Assembly: GCF_003473485.1 (NCBI RefSeq)
Contig: NC_053046.1
Location: 2,614,001-2,678,000, forward strand
Length of the DNA stretch: 64,000 nt
Source: Medicago truncatula
Taxonomy: Eukaryota; Streptophyta; Magnoliopsida; Fabales; Fabaceae
Reading direction: 5' to 3'
Each line of letters begins with the position of its first letter. Positions within the stretch are counted from its first letter, which is position 1. Below the pieces are notes generated by a model. The model ran no database searches. It was not told the origin of the DNA and saw nothing but the letters and a program-made list of their open reading frames with translations. Positions 23,767 through 35,596 of this stretch are shown piece after piece. The position numbers and the translations under genes are program-made.

Positions 23767-25744
23767 ATGGGCATTGCCATAACATCACTACCACTCTCAG
23801 TATCTCAACAAAAACATCTTAAAATCAAACCAAACACTAATTCCAATTATTCTAAGACTAACAACACATACTTACTAATCCAATGTTGTCACAGCCAAAC
23901 AGACCCTATAGATTCACTAACCAACAACAATGGACATACCAGGTTTCCAGAGAAAAATCCTCTGATAAACCCTTTACTAGCCTCCAAAGTTGGTGCAGTG
24001 CCTCCAAGGCCTAGAAGAATAATTCTTGTTAGACATGGAGAGAGTGAAGGGAACGTGGATGAGAGTGTTTACACAAGGGTACCTGATCCCAAAATAGGCC
24101 TCACAAATAGGGGTAGGGTTCAAGCAGAGGAATGTGGACAAAGAATCAAGAACATGATTGAAAAAGATAGTGATGAAAATTGGCAACTCTACTTTTATGT
24201 GTCTCCATATAGAAGGACTCTCGAAACTTTGCAAAGCTTAGCTCGTCCTTTTGAACGTTCGAGAATTGCTGGATTCAGAGAAGAGCCTCGGATTAGAGAA
24301 CAAGATTTCGGTATTGAATAATTAATTAACTAATTCAAAAGTTTTTCTACCTAATTTAGTTTTCTGTCTTGTATATTGATATGTTCTCAAATTTATTTAT
24401 TGTTTCTTTGTGATTTATGTTATGTAAGGGAATTTTCAAAATAGAGAGTTGATGAAAGTTGAAAAAGCGCAACGCCATCTTTATGGTCGTTTCTTTTACC
24501 GATTTCCAAATGGTGAATCTGCGGCTGATGTATACGATAGAATCACAGGTAGCAATTTTTTCTATATAGATATTTGTCGCAATTGAATTGTGATCTTTTA
24601 TATTGTTGAGAGTTACCGTTAAATAAAAAGAGTATGTAAAGTTAATCAACTGATTAGGTTTGTTAGAGGTAGTTAGGCTAAATCACAACTGAACTTGGCA
24701 TTTTCAACAAGCTTCATATATATACTCACTTGCAGAAGATGCCATGCTTTGTTGCCATTGAGCCGAACCAACAATAATAACCGACTTTATAAACTCTAAT
24801 AATAAATATGACCGATGAACCTGAATTATAGTCACGCAGGGGGTTGCTGCAGTCTTGTAGAAAAGTAAAAAATCTTGATGTCACGCCTTGATCGCAGACT
24901 TTTATTTAAAACATTATCCATACAAAATTCAAGTATGATTAACAATCTAATGTTGGATTTGATATTGATACATAGGATTTAGAGAAACACTAAGAGCAGA
25001 TATTAATATTGGACGGTATCAACCACCTGGGGAGAAGAATTTTGACGTGAACTTGGTCATCGTGTCGCATGGTTTAACACTTAGAGTTTTTCTTATGAGA
25101 TGGTATAAATGGACGGTTGAACAATTCGAGGGTCTCAACAACTTTGGCAATGGAGGCGAGCTTGTCATGGAAAAGGGTTATGGTGGAAGGTAACTGATCG
25201 ATATACTCCTCTCTATAGCAACGGATGTTTGGTATCTGGCACATATCATATATGTCATTACATTCAATTAATTTGTTTTCTCATATTAGTAAGGGTGTCA
25301 CGTATCAATGTCGTGTACATGTTCGTGTCAGCAGTAATCCTTTATGCTTTTTCATCATTTGTAAACTAAGGTTAACTAGTTAGTTTCCGTATTTATATTA
25401 ATATTAATAGATTATTAAAAACTAAATGTTGTAACTTGTAAGCACAAATTTAACAGGTATAGCTTATCAATGCATCATGATGAACAAGAGTTAAGACAGT
25501 TTGGATTGACTGATGAAATGCTGATTGATCAAGAATGGTAAGAAAGTATAGAATTATGATCCTAATTACTCATAGTTTCTCATTGCTATATATTTGATGA
25601 GTTATATGCTGACTTATATGATGGTTTAATTTGTGAAGGCATAAATTTGCAAAGCCTGCTGATCTGAATTATGATTGTCCAATGGTGAATTCCTTCTTTC
25701 CTCATCTTCATGAAGAAGCAAACAGAAGCCAACAAAAAGGGTAG
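23767..25744 (+). CDS. Phosphoglycerate-mutase-like histidine phosphatase, plastid-type
   Basis: Five exons: 23767-24310, 24429-24548, 24976-25189, 25457-25537 and 25639-25744, giving 354 aa. The first about 75 residues are Ser/Thr/Asn-rich with few acids (MGIAITSLPLSVSQQKHLKI), suggesting a chloroplast transit peptide. The histidine-phosphatase domain begins PRRIILVRHGESEGN with the catalytic His at about 90; SPYRRTLETLQ and EEPRIREQDFGNFQ follow; the second catalytic His is in VIVSHGLTLRVFLMRW. It belongs to the family called phosphoglycerate mutase-like protein AT74 in plants. True glycolytic mutase activity is not implied; substrates of this subgroup are unknown. The gene is complete and the phases agree. 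The start is the first ATG in frame, preceded by a stop-rich leader. Confidence 0.93.
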
Positions 25745-26033
25745 TAATCCGCCATAAATTTGTAGCAATATAATGCTCGATGCATTGGCTATCGAATGGT
25801 ACATATTTTGTAACATAAACAGAAAAAAGGTGTACAAATTTTGCAGTAATTGAAGAAGTAGATGAATGTGGCTATTTAATTCTTACTAATACGATCATTG
25901 TTGTGTAGGATTAGTTAATCAATTTGGAAAACACTGTTATATTTATCACTATGTTAAGCTTTTTAATAGTTTTACCATGCGTCGTGTTGATGTTGAAGAA
26001 AAATAGCAAAAGATGGGAATTATTGAAAAATGC

Positions 26034-26042
26034 AAAAAAAAA
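26034..26042 (-). terminator. Pol III terminator of tRNA-Ala
   Basis: On the minus strand nine T residues follow the tRNA 3' end after about nine bases, a standard RNA polymerase III stop. Confidence 0.7.
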
Positions 26043-26050
26043 TCGCAACA

Positions 26051-26123
26051 TGGAGATGCGGGGTATCGATCCCCGTACCTCTCGCATGCTAAGCGAGCGC
26101 TCTACCATCTGAGCTACATCCCC
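26051..26123 (-). tRNA. tRNA-Ala (AGC)
   Basis: The minus-strand sequence starts GGGGATGTAGCTCAGATGG and ends CCCCGCATCTCCA; 73 nt. The acceptor stem GGGGATG pairs with CATCTCC, including one G-T pair. The anticodon arm is CTCGC-TTAGCAT-GCGAG with anticodon AGC (inosine-modified in the cell), and the T arm contains the GATCGATACCCC B-box region. No intron. It looks functional. Confidence 0.96.
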
Positions 26124-27714
26124 ATTTAATGTATAAAGTCTGCGCTAAACATTGTTATAGTCTTGAATTCAACTCTCTCTCACTTATGCAAAAGTTTCTA
26201 TTCATTCCTTGGTAGATCTTCACCGTTGAACTTGAACCATCAATGGACAATCTTAATAAAATTAAAAGAATCTGCCAGAAAATCACACACTTCTGATAAT
26301 GTTTTTGAAAGGAACAAAAGTTATAGCACAACCTTTCTATACAATACCACCCTTCATGGAGGTGAGAAAAGAACTTTTCAAATGATTGTTATGTTTTCAA
26401 AGGCTATGAAGCCCAAATATGAATGAATATAATAGTGATTTGGGCGTAAGTTAATAATATAAACAATTTTTTTTTTTAAACATGACGTTGATCCGTAGTT
26501 TCTATGACCGCTTAACAATAATTAATCTCCATCAAAGAACATGTAGGACACAAGATGAGTTTTCTTCTTGAATGTGATTTTTTTCACACGCATGAGCTAG
26601 ATATCGAACCTCTGATCACATGTTTAAGAGGCCCAAATCTCTTACCACTTGACCAATCCATTATATGTATATAAATAATACTATTTAATCCCCTAAAAAA
26701 ATATATTTAATTAATTTTATTAAGTATTCTCAATCTAAAAAAATATTTTATGATTCGTTTTATGTTTTTTATTTAATTTCACAATTAACATTCTAATTAA
26801 AAACTAGGGAGGACAATTATCAATGCAACGAGAGACATAGAGATTGAGTGATAAAAATATCATAAATTAAACTTGTGTCACTGATTAGTTTCAGAAATAT
26901 ATTGACTGGTATAGATAGGTTAGTATTTACAAATTTAGTGTCTCAATGTATCATAAAATGAAAGAAAATATGGAGAAGAGAGCTAGCATATATCAGTGGT
27001 TATCTTTTTCATTTTTTCATCCAAATTTAGACATTATCAGTAATATAGTATCCAACCATAAAACGTGCTTTCACATGCCAATTTAACGAGAAATGAGAAC
27101 AAAACCAATTAGCATAAGCAGTACAAAATATGTGCAAGTTGCTTCCAATTGTCTCCTAAGCCATTTTTTTTTGCCATCATTGATTGTCATGAGGCACAGA
27201 AAGATCTGACAAAGTTGGTTCTATGCAATTTTATTTCCAACTTCTCATGGCTTGTGAACTTTGTGATGCCTAATTCATAACTTCAATCAACCTAATGGCA
27301 GACAGTTTCTGATACGTAGCTTAATATAAATAACTAAGTCTAAACTGACTAACTAGGCATTACTACTAGAATCAAATTAAGAAATTCTAAGGCAGGACCT
27401 AGTTGGCCTGTTACTGCCTGCCACTCCACTTTAGTATTTTGGGTTACAATAAGAATTTAAAAGACTTTACAATCAAAAGACTTTGACAAAATTTTATTTT
27501 GGCCGGTTTCCTATACTTAATAATGCTACTACATTTTTTGCAAGTAAAAAAACAAGACAACAATTTAGGCTCATAAGAAGTTTTGACACAAAAAGTTTGG
27601 GATTAATACTTGCTTTTCTCCACAAATAACAAGGTTTAATAATGTGCACCATATAGGTTTCCTAGATTATCGGTGTCTTAACTCTCTAATGTCATCCTAA
27701 CAAATATGTATGCA

Positions 27715-28275
27715 GACCTACGAAACCCGCATACGGATACGGGTACGTGGATACACAAATTTTTTAAAATTTAGGATACGATACGGTTAAGATACGTTAA
27801 CAAAAATTTTATACTAAAACTTATATGTATGTAAAATACTTCAAGAAAATAAACATTAATTAAAATAACTCAACACAAATTTTATTTAATGTTGATTAAT
27901 TGAATCACCTCTCTATCTCTCTTTACCTTCATCCACAGAAAGTATAATTTTAAGTGGTTCATCGATAAACAATTCTAATTATGCATATCTAAAATTGAAT
28001 CATATACATCTCTACTGAATGTTTACAACACTGTCTCACTTTTTTACTCTTCATCTTTTTTCTAGGATACATATATGTGAAGTATCTTATAAGTAACCTT
28101 GTGTATCTGCCGCAAAGTATCATACAAGTATCCGTTAAAATATATTTTAAAAAATTAAATACTTATTTCTGATACACCATAGGTGCGTATCCGCGAATAT
28201 CCGTAGAGTATCGGTATCCAATATATATCCAATACGAATATATATCCGTTTTGGAGTATCCGGACTTCATAGATG
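27715..28275. repeat. Dispersed repeat with GTATCCG-rich ends
   Basis: The left part (CCCGCATACGGATACGGG, GGATACGATACGG) and the right part (GTGCGTATCCGCGAATATCC, GTATCGGTATCC, GGAGTATCCGGACTTC) carry complementary CGGATAC/GTATCCG words at both ends of an AT-rich core. This looks like a hAT-style non-autonomous element, but I could not fix exact ends or a target duplication. Confidence 0.4.
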
Positions 28276-29529
28276 CGGACATAGACACGACAATGATACA
28301 TAGATATCTCCAATTTAAGAAAAATGCTATTATATCATCGATGAGGATAGGGAAACAATTATAGAAGCAAAAGCAAAGAAAAGAGGAAAGTGTAAGTGTA
28401 ACATGATATTGTGATTCGGATAGGGATTGAAGTCATTGAGGTTAGACAACGAATGAGACAAAAGCAAAGATAAGAGTTGATGAGTGGGGACTAAATGAGT
28501 TTGGAGTTATATAGGTAATGGTGAAAGGAAGGGTACATGAATATATTAGAAATTATGTTTATTTTATTTTAGTGATCGGAGAGAAACAATGGATGTGGAC
28601 CAATATGGTGTCTTGGCCTCATCAGACACTAATGTCAGAGAAGATTGGCAATAAGGTTATTGCCATTTTTGATGCCTGGTTGGTGGTGGCCAAACCAAAC
28701 ACAGTACATAGCTTCTTACATTTGTGCCTCGTGTCCTGTATGGCCTTATATTGTTGCCACGCCTTCTCTTATTGTCCTGCTTTCCAACATTTCCAACTCA
28801 TTCTCAATCCTATCATCAAACCCTTTATTCTTACTCTTTCTCACTTGCATTATGTGAGGAATCAACTTGAGAAGATTAAGAAGGATAGTTTATGTTTATG
28901 GTATATGTAATAGGAAAATATTTGATGTTTAATGCACCATTAGTCCAGGGAAATAATCTCATTGGCCACAAACCTGTGATTTCCGCCAAAATCAACTGAA
29001 AATTTTCTCAATTTGGTCATATAAGATGGTTGGATTAGTATTTGTCATCAATAATTAACTACAATGAACAGAATGCGGGCGGACATCAAACTACGTTGTT
29101 AGGTCTTTTTGAATAACAAGTGAGACATGTGATTTTCGCAAATCATTTTCCTCACAACGTATATCAATATATATGGTCTATTGGTTATAGTATTTTCTTT
29201 TCCATGTAATTCAAAATTATCATTGTTTTAGACGTTTATGTAGATAATGTGACATATGACATTGCATATATGTTAGGTCAAGACCGATCCAATAATCTTT
29301 AAAAATAAGTAAATTTTAAAACATATTCGGATGTATGAAACTTTTTTTTGAATATGAGGCATTTTTACTTATAACATTTAATGAAAATAAACTTATTGTT
29401 GGTACTCGGTAGCCGTAAAGCAAGGTCTTTAGTGACCTTACCTTTTGACCGCACTACATTCGACTTTGGTATCAAGTGACATTGGATTGTCACGTTATCG
29501 GTGTAAGTTAGAGGAATTTAATATTTCAT

Positions 29530-29652
29530 CTGATATTTTTTATAAGAAACATTTGAGTCAATAAAATTTGATGTATATAGTTAAAAAATTAGATCAGATA
29601 CATTAACTTTTGTTGACCTAAATATTTCTTATAAACAAGACCGGAGGAAGTA
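29530..29652. mobile_element. Small MITE, TTATAAGAAA(C/T)ATTT ends
   Basis: TTATAAGAAACATTTGAGTC near 29550 is mirrored by GACCTAAATATTTCTTATAA near 29615, and the right edge reads GACCGGAGGAAGTA. About 120 bp, no coding capacity. The repeat at 60218-60345 (GAGACAAATTAGTCAACAAA) is a relative. Confidence 0.5.
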
Positions 29653-29793
29653 TGTTAAAATGCATGCATTCAAGTTAGCACAACCCATGTCATTATACTC
29701 ATTTATTTTATTTTATTTTATCCAAGTATGTTAATTGTTATGTTAGTTTTTCTCTTCACCATAATTTAAATCTGAATCTCCAACACATTAACT

Positions 29794-29966
29794 CGGAGAA
29801 ATGATATTTGTACAACCATTTTTTGACAACTTTTGAAACAACCTTCTCTCTCTCATATTCACATGTTTTTTTATTCTCTCTCTTTTTCTTTCTCTCTCTA
29901 TTGTTTTTGTCCAATAAAAATAGAGAAAAAGTGATTGTCACAAAGGTTGTACAAATATCACTCTTC
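29794..29966. mobile_element. MITE with ATGATATTTGTACAACC ends (copy 1)
   Basis: GAGAAATGATATTTGTACAA at the left and TTGTACAAATATCACTCTTC at the right form an inverted repeat that continues inward as TTTTTGACAAC and GATTGTCAC. The centre is TC-rich. About 170 bp. A second, more divergent copy lies at 52625-52770. Confidence 0.7.
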
Positions 29967-30189
29967 TTAACTCTTATACCAAACTAGTTAAGCGATTCAA
30001 CCCAATATATTCATGTTGGGAATTCTAACAAAAATCACAACAATAAAACTATGATGTATGAAGCAAAGGAAGTAGTAAGCAATGAATAAAGTAGCCTCAA
30101 GCAACAACAACAACAAAAACAAATAGGCCTAAATCTAAGTGCAGAGCAACACCACAAGCATATTTAAAGCAATAGAGATAAGAAGGAAG

Positions 30190-30480
30190 AGAATAAAACA
30201 AACGCATCAATATTGTTAACCTAGTTCGGTCCAATATGACCTGCTTTGAGGGAGATAGCAGCTCTTCAATCCACTATGATGAAAGTGATACAAAAGGGTT
30301 ACAATAAATTAGCTTAAAAACACACAAAGAACAAAACCTAATTTTTATACATTTTTCAAGTCACCCTCACTCACAATGAATCCTAAGAGAAAACACTAAA
30401 GGAAGCTTTTTGATCCTTTCAATGGTGAAATTTCACTATCAAAGATGTTTGCAAATGTTTCTTAACCAAATAAATAAACT
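30190..30480. repeat. Possible LTR fragment
   Basis: TTGTTAACCTAGTTCGGTCC followed by GGGAGATAGCAGCTCTTCAA and CCACTATGATGAAAGTGATA resembles the leader part of LTRs of plant LTR retrotransposons. No second LTR or coding part was recognised. Treated as an undated fossil. Confidence 0.3.
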
Positions 30481-32996
30481 CTCACCAAAACTCTCAACCA
30501 TAAAGTTCCTTCATTTGGTTTTTTCAATTTTCTCTCTCTAAGTCACACAAAAAGCGTGAAGAATGAAGTCTTATATGGAGTCTAGATCCCTGGAAAATTG
30601 TGCCCCGATTTTCCATTCGTACACATTATAATCCGAACATTACCTCTTAAATTGTGCCACAATTTTACCAAATCGAATCACGATTTTTGTCGAAGCAATA
30701 ATGTTAAAACTGATCCAAAATCATGCCACAATTTTGGGATGACGCTTCAATGCCTTTGCCTTTGGTGCCTTTAGTTCATCTTTTATGAGAGAGAATGTTG
30801 GATGAATGATAAACATAAATTATTTAGATGTGAGAGAATGAATGGTTAAGAGAGATATATAAACAAGAATTAACAAAGACACTCAAAAGCATCGAAGACA
30901 AAGACACCGAAGTGCTAACCACGATTTTGGCAGCACTTCGCCCATCAAATTTGAGTCAATATTCAACCATTCGTTTCTTAAAGATCCTTTCAGAGCCAAA
31001 TGGATAAAGCTAACATTATAAATATAATGCTGAATTCGATTTGTTGATTGCATATGACATGCATCTAATCGATCAACTCCAAACTCCCGCGAAGTTGTTA
31101 TCATGAAACTGTTTAAATCAAATTAACTTCCATGGGCCCGTCGACATTAATTTGCCTCCAGATTGTCAAAACGTACTTAATGGCATTGGCATTCAAAATA
31201 GAGCTTCATATCTTCTTAAAAAAAAAATAGAGCTGATATCACTCATTTTATAATGTTGATACACTCACCTCTCGAGCTTTTAGCATCTAAAAATAAATAA
31301 ATCTTACTTAAATTTTACTAATAAATCTATCATTGTAGTTTTTTTTTTTTTGTGTGTTATACTTTTAAATAGCCGGTTTGATCGATTATGTGAATTGATT
31401 AAATATGCATTAATCAATTAATAAATTTAATAATTCACACAACCACTTAATCGACTAATCTATCATTGTAATTCAAAATCATTAACTTATTCTGATACAA
31501 CTAATTAAGTGTGATATATCTTGAACAAAATCGTGAAGTCCAACTCTACAAGTAACAAATATGGCCCCGTTGCATTTAAGATGACATTAAATCAACAAGT
31601 GGTCAAATTTCACCATCATGGTGCCAGTGCCATTTTTCCACGGCACTATGGTAGGTAGAACCTTATGGTATGTATGTACCATCATATGCACATGAATGTC
31701 AAAAAGAAAAAGAGATAGAGTTGGGACATGATCTTTAATTTAAATCAAGCCAAGCCAGATGTCTATCTTATAAGTTAGAGTTAGCAATGCCCCAACTAGA
31801 GATAGGACAACGACTCCATTACCATCGATGGTACGTATACTCAATGTAACATCGATCTATCTATTTTATACGTACAATACAGGTGTAGTGCGATTTGAAA
31901 AATTAATATATTTACTACTACTACTATAGATGTATAACCGTATGAATCCAAAATTTTGAAAGAAATTCATCCTTTCATCATGAGCCAGGATAATTTTTAG
32001 TATTTCTTGTAGTTATTGAAAGTTTTATTTACCAACCATCACTGCACTTGAAATGGAAAAACTTGTGTATTTTATTTTCAACCAGTCAGCTTTGCTACTT
32101 CACAGCTTCAAACCACTTTCAATTTTACCAAATTAGTTCAATTCGACCCAAACTACACAAATATGGAATGAAACACATTATGTTGTGTTGTTGGTATGAC
32201 CTAATTGGGTGAATTAACACCCCTAATAGCAGTGATTGACGGATTGTATTGATTTTTTTTTAAAAATGTCTAGCATAAACTCACATAAATTAAATATAGA
32301 AGAATGAGAAATGTAGATTTAAACCCGCATCTTAATATATCAAATATGCTTGCAGTTTTTTTTTTTTAGATAAACGATATCACAATATATACTAAAAACT
32401 CATATGCATAAATGAAAGAGTCGGGAGGTTTAAACTCCGATCACAATGTCTAACCTAACAATTTTGATATTTTTATTTGTTGAGGATTTGAGCTAGAATG
32501 CTTGTAGTTTTTTTTTTTTTATCATTTAAACTATATTTATGAGTTTTTTTTAAAAGGGAACTATATATACTTATGAGATTTAATTTAATAATAAAATATT
32601 ATTTTGGCAGAATGTTGACAAAACATTATGCTTTAATGAATATAGGCGACAAAATGCACAATCAAGACAACAGTTAAAAACAGAGTGCTGAGGTTTTCTC
32701 AGTCATTTTTATGAAATCGAACTTGATAAAATAAAAAGAAAGCCCATTATTGGAATTCACACATCAAATTTCGGTCCACAGCTTGCAATCTATTTAATGC
32801 AGCTATGTTTGTGCATTGTCTGCCTACTGCTAACATAGTAACACACTCTCTCTGTCTTAAATCTTAATTTCTTTCTATTCATCATTCAATATAATCATCT
32901 TCTGCTAGCACTGAATCATACATACATACATACATGTAGCAGAATCTCCTCCTAATTTCAGATTCATAGATAACTAAACTAAGCATTTGTGGGAAA

Positions 32997-33404
32997 ATGG
33001 GGTTCCCTACGGATATTGTGTTACCAAAGGTGTTTGTACAGATCCTTTCTATACTATCTTTCATCAAAAAACTCATTACCATCTTCTTCTTTTACATCGG
33101 TCTCGATTCCGGCTTCGCCTTTCCGGAGAGTTTGCCTGAATTTCAATCAGTTAATCCCTTGCTGCTCATCAGACAAATCCTACCGGTGGTGAAGTTCTCG
33201 GAGCTGGAGCTGGAGCTGGAGCTGGCGGTGGAGAGTTGCGCCGTCTGCCTCTGTGAGTTCAAGGCGGAGGATGAGATCCAACGGCTCACAAACTGCCGTC
33301 ACATTTTCCATAGAAGCTGCCTGGACCGTTGGATGGGATATGATCACACTACATGTCCTTTGTGTCGCACAACGTTCCTACCACATCACATGCTAGATGC
33401 ATAG
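32997..33404 (+). CDS. RING-H2 protein, BRH1/RHA-like E3 ubiquitin ligase
   Basis: Intronless, 135 aa. A hydrophobic N-terminal stretch (about residues 14-37, ILSILSFIKKLITIFFFYIG) may anchor it to a membrane. The RING-H2 domain spans about 80-125: CAVCLCEF, then a Cys-x-His-xx-Phe-His motif in NCRHIFHRSC, LDRW and CPLCR, i.e. the C3H2C3 pattern with the tryptophan that contacts the E2. Small size plus an N-terminal membrane stretch matches the BRH1/RHA1/RHA2/XERICO-type plant E3 group linked to brassinosteroid and abscisic-acid responses; which one is not decided. Four perfect GAGCTG units at 33201-33224 encode an Leu-Glu ladder before the domain. The leader contains a CATA microsatellite near 32918-32934. 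Confidence 0.9.
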   Translation: MGFPTDIVLPKVFVQILSILSFIKKLITIFFFYIGLDSGFAFPESLPEFQSVNPLLLIRQILPVVKFSELELELELAVESCAVCLCEFKAEDEIQRLTNCRHIFHRSCLDRWMGYDHTTCPLCRTTFLPHHMLDA

Positions 33405-33544
33405 TTTGTAACTACTCAGACTTAAGGATGAGGTGTTTTCTTCTTCTGTGTATATATATATTACATACGAAACAAAGATGTCAAAGATAACTTTGGTTGA
33501 TGTTATGTATCAATTTTGTTATATGATTGTTGTGAATGTAGCAC

Positions 33545-34255
33545 TAGATGTTAGGCTCCTATAATAATAAAGTGTGCCAATGTTCGAAATTTGAATCCCA
33601 ACTAAAAGAGGTATTGGAATTTCAAGTTGAAATTCGTAAACCTTTGATGCAAAATCCATTTCTCATCACTTTTACCTGCCATCAAGCATTGATTCCAATT
33701 TTGAAAGTTCTTTGTATTGAGAATGGTTCCTTCCTACAAGATTAGTCTTCCTTTTCCATCTTCATAGTGTTAGCCCTTTTTCAACAATTGACCAAGGCTA
33801 ATGAAGTTACTCTTCATTTTTGGGATATACAACACCTCTGAGATGTAGGATTCTTTGCCCTTCTTTATTTGAATCATCACTTTATTATTACATTTTGCAT
33901 TTACAACACTATTATATCTCTTGACTATTTGATTAAGATCGATAAACAAGACCTTTTACCACTCATGTGATTTCAGCATTCTATGTCAAGATACCATTGA
34001 TATATAACTCCATCTGATTGAGAGTTATAAACATCGTCAGAAAATCTCCATCTATTTTATCTCTTGCAAACCTTCTTTGTTCAGCATTTAACTGCAAAAT
34101 GTCCCCACTTTTGACTATTATAACATTGAATGCCCTTCTTGTTGAATTTCTTTTTCTCCCCTTTGTGATTGTTGAAGCCACTTTTTGCATCTTCATGTGA
34201 ATTGTGTTCTTGACACCTAACTTCTCAAAATATACTAGTAGCCTAACTAACAAAC
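33545..34255 (-). mobile_element. Ty1-copia retrotransposon fossil (internal fragment)
   Basis: On the minus strand the translation carries a decayed gag zinc-knuckle neighbourhood and, downstream, the protease/pre-integrase region of Ty1-copia elements (wording such as SEVLYIPKMKSNFISLGQLL). Both parts are in the expected order. No LTRs are visible and the copy is truncated and broken in several places; it looks old. Confidence 0.75.
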
Positions 34256-34607
34256 TAACTTGTTTCTTACCACAGAAGCTACACTACTTATCACAACTAA
34301 TACAACAAAAACAATCGAGCCTTATCCCAATAAATGGGATCGGCTAACTAATCACAGCTAACAATCAACTAATTTGAAATACAACTACTCATACTAAGTT
34401 GATAGATTTTTACATATTTTAGAGACTAAATTGACGTTTTTCGTTTACATTAAAACTATTCATCAAATTTAAACTCGAATACATATCACATAAAGCATCA
34501 TCCCTAGATTTGAGCACAAGGCTCAAATCACGAAATTAACTAGACGTGGCGCTTGGGCGCTAGATTGGGTGTTGAGACTCTGACTTCAAATTTCTAGGAT
34601 CTTGCAT

Positions 34608-35218
34608 AAGGATGTAAGTTGTTCGAACAAAACCGATAAAAATGAAAAACCAAACTGAAAAATTACCATATATTTTTTGGCTCGGTTCAAAAACCGAATC
34701 GAACCAAAAGAAGCCAAATTGGATTGGTTTGATTCTCGATTTTTAATTTTCAAATCCAACGAACTTAACCAATATGTGTACCAAACTTACCAAGTCCATT
34801 TTGACTTAATCTAGGTCCAACATTTTTCTAACATCCTCAAATCAAGACAACAAAAAACACGAGCAAACCTTTCCGAACATAATGAAACTTGAAAACAACA
34901 AATAACACGAGAAAACCAAATCAAACCATAATGAAACTTTGACATCAACCCCTTCAAATTCAATGAAAGTTCTTAAGTTGCAAACAACATGATGTAGCCT
35001 AATAGGGACTAAAATATTGGTTTTTAACTTTTAAATAAAATTACATTTTTTTAAATTATATTTTCCGATGAATCGAACCAAACTGTATATCATCAATTTA
35101 GTTTTGTGTGGTTCCATATTTGAAAAATGCTAAAAATCAAACCAAACCAATTTAGTTTTAATCAATTTGAGCATTTTATTTACTGAAAATCAAACCAAGC
35201 CAAACCATTACACCCTAA
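34608..35218. mobile_element. hAT-like non-autonomous element
   Basis: The left end AAGGATGTAA and the right end TTACACCCTAA (inverse TTAGGGTGTAA) fit the TAGGGTGTAA-type termini of plant hAT elements. Flanking eight-base words TCTTGCAT (34600-34607) and TCTTTCAT (35219-35226) look like a target duplication with one change. Subterminal AACCAAAC/GGTTTGG words repeat at both ends. About 610 bp, no transposase. Confidence 0.65.
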
Positions 35219-35596
35219 TCTTTCATACTGTGTCTTTTAAATATGGTGTCCTTATATTCCTATCATTTTGGAAATCTCCTGCTATAATAAATTAATAATA
35301 GAAATATATCCCATGAGGCAAGAAACAACTTGAGATTTTTAATTAAAAATATAAAGAAGAAAAAAGGCAAATTTTGGAAAATTGACTTCTATATATAGCA
35401 TAGTATGAAGAATAGAAAAAACACACTCACTCTCTCTTCCTTTGGTGCGCCATTTAAGAGAAAGAGACAAGAAGGAGCTAGTAATTAGTTTGGAATTGGC
35501 TTGCTATTCCACCCTTTCCTATATATAAATCACACCTCCCCAACTTCAATTGTAGTGTATCAAGAGGAGTTCAACAAAATTTTGAATTCTGTTTCA

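Larger units (their letters stand above)
26124..32996. other. 6.9-kb gene-free, repeat-rich spacer
   Basis: No exon chain or RNA gene could be supported. The open frames here (for example 26163-26426 and 28518-28910) have neither codon character nor splice context. The elements I can outline are listed separately: a repeat at 27715-28275, MITEs at 29530-29652 and 29794-29966 and an LTR-like stretch at 30190-30320. At about 26580-26665 the sequence GATATCGAACCTCTGATCAC followed by CCACTTGACCAATCC resembles the reversed tail of a tRNA-derived SINE. Confidence 0.45.

Noticed and set aside
28518-28910. 130-codon open frame (+)
   Set aside because: No recognisable domain, AT-driven codon use, no splice or promoter context; probably a chance frame in repeat-rich spacer.
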